From contig CAIVDC010000014.1 of NCBI GenBank assembly GCA_903904605.1, positions 1-39,829 on the forward strand: a DNA stretch of 39,829 bases, written 5' to 3'. Position 1 is the stretch's first letter; each line of letters opens with the position of its first letter. Below the pieces are notes generated by a model. The model saw only the letters and a list, made by a program, of their open reading frames with translations. It was not told where the DNA came from and searched no databases. Origin of the DNA: an uncultured Sterolibacterium sp. (GTDB lineage: Bacteria > Pseudomonadota > Gammaproteobacteria > Burkholderiales > Rhodocyclaceae). Shown here in pieces: positions 39,668-39,829 of this stretch. Both the position numbers and the translations under genes were made by a program.

Positions 39668-39829
39668 ATGCCGCACGATAAGGACCGTAGCCACTGGCAT
39701 GAACCTGCGGGCAACAAGAAGGCCGGCTTCGGCAAGTTCAGCAAGCAACCGACGCCTTACGACGCGTTCATGGAAGAAGAGGGCATCCCGGTGTTCCGCG
39801 ACATCGGCATCAGCAAGGTGCAGAACCTG
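39668..39829 (+). CDS. cupin-type protein, N-terminal part (cut by window edge)
   Basis: The frame starts at ATG 39668 with GGGAG eight bases upstream and is open to the window end (54 residues). It begins MPHDKDRSHWHEP and reaches YDAFMEEEGIPVFRDIGISK. That stretch resembles the N-terminal lead of cupin-domain proteins found beside aromatic or keto-acid genes, but the cupin metal motifs would lie beyond the edge, so the family call is tentative. It is divergent from the TPP enzyme and shares its palindrome-rich control region. The lack of a signal peptide suggests a cytoplasmic protein. Confidence 0.6.
   Translation, partial: MPHDKDRSHWHEPAGNKKAGFGKFSKQPTPYDAFMEEEGIPVFRDIGISKVQNL

Overview
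The window is GC-rich, densely coding DNA from a Gram-negative proteobacterium. Evidence for a Gram-negative envelope: two TonB-dependent outer-membrane receptors, an RND efflux permease with its periplasmic adaptor, a PBP4-type periplasmic carboxypeptidase, a Tat-exported enzyme and a c-type cytochrome. Gene style and content suggest a respiratory betaproteobacterium (Rhodocyclales or a relative); this is an impression, not a placement. I saw no rRNA, tRNA, CRISPR array, insertion sequence or phage gene. Most very long open frames opposite the genes are GC-driven shadows.

Region 1 (about 0.2-5.4 kb): a minus-strand run of PBP4-like carboxypeptidase, FrnE-like DsbA protein, SCP2-type thiolase and a hypothetical protein, divergent from an aldo/keto reductase and a small acidic protein. 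Region 2 (5.5-9.0 kb): a GspG-like prepilin whose stop codon overlaps the start of a membrane HAMP-GAF-GGDEF-EAL protein. Region 3 (9.0-16.0 kb): a Cpx-like envelope module, with a Spy/CpxP-like protein divergent from a response regulator, histidine kinase, RND adaptor and RND permease. Region 4 (16.1-24.1 kb, minus strand): a signalling operon of hybrid kinase with three receiver domains, CheR, stand-alone CheB and a REC-PAS3-GGDEF-EAL output protein. A third GGDEF/EAL protein follows on the plus strand (24.4-26.6 kb).

Region 5 (26.6-36.3 kb) is the most distinctive part. A ModE-type HTH/PBP-like regulator and a MOT1-type molybdate transporter diverge from a TonB-dependent receptor, a periplasmic metal-chelate binding protein, a FecCD permease and an ATPase, followed by a second TonB-dependent receptor. 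The divergent promoters interleave around a perfect 13-bp palindrome. The second receptor is preceded by a perfect 11-bp-arm inverted repeat whose outer hexamers equal those of the E. coli NikR operator. I infer a two-membrane metal or oxyanion uptake system; molybdate/tungstate and nickel are the leading substrates.

Region 6 (36.4-39.8 kb): a SEC-C/cysteine-cluster protein, then a minus-strand pair of Tat-exported thiamine-diphosphate enzyme and monohaem cytochrome c, divergent from a cupin gene cut by the window edge. Related GTTC...GAAC operator-like palindromes occur upstream of both the SEC-C gene and the TPP/cupin intergenic region, which suggests one regulon.
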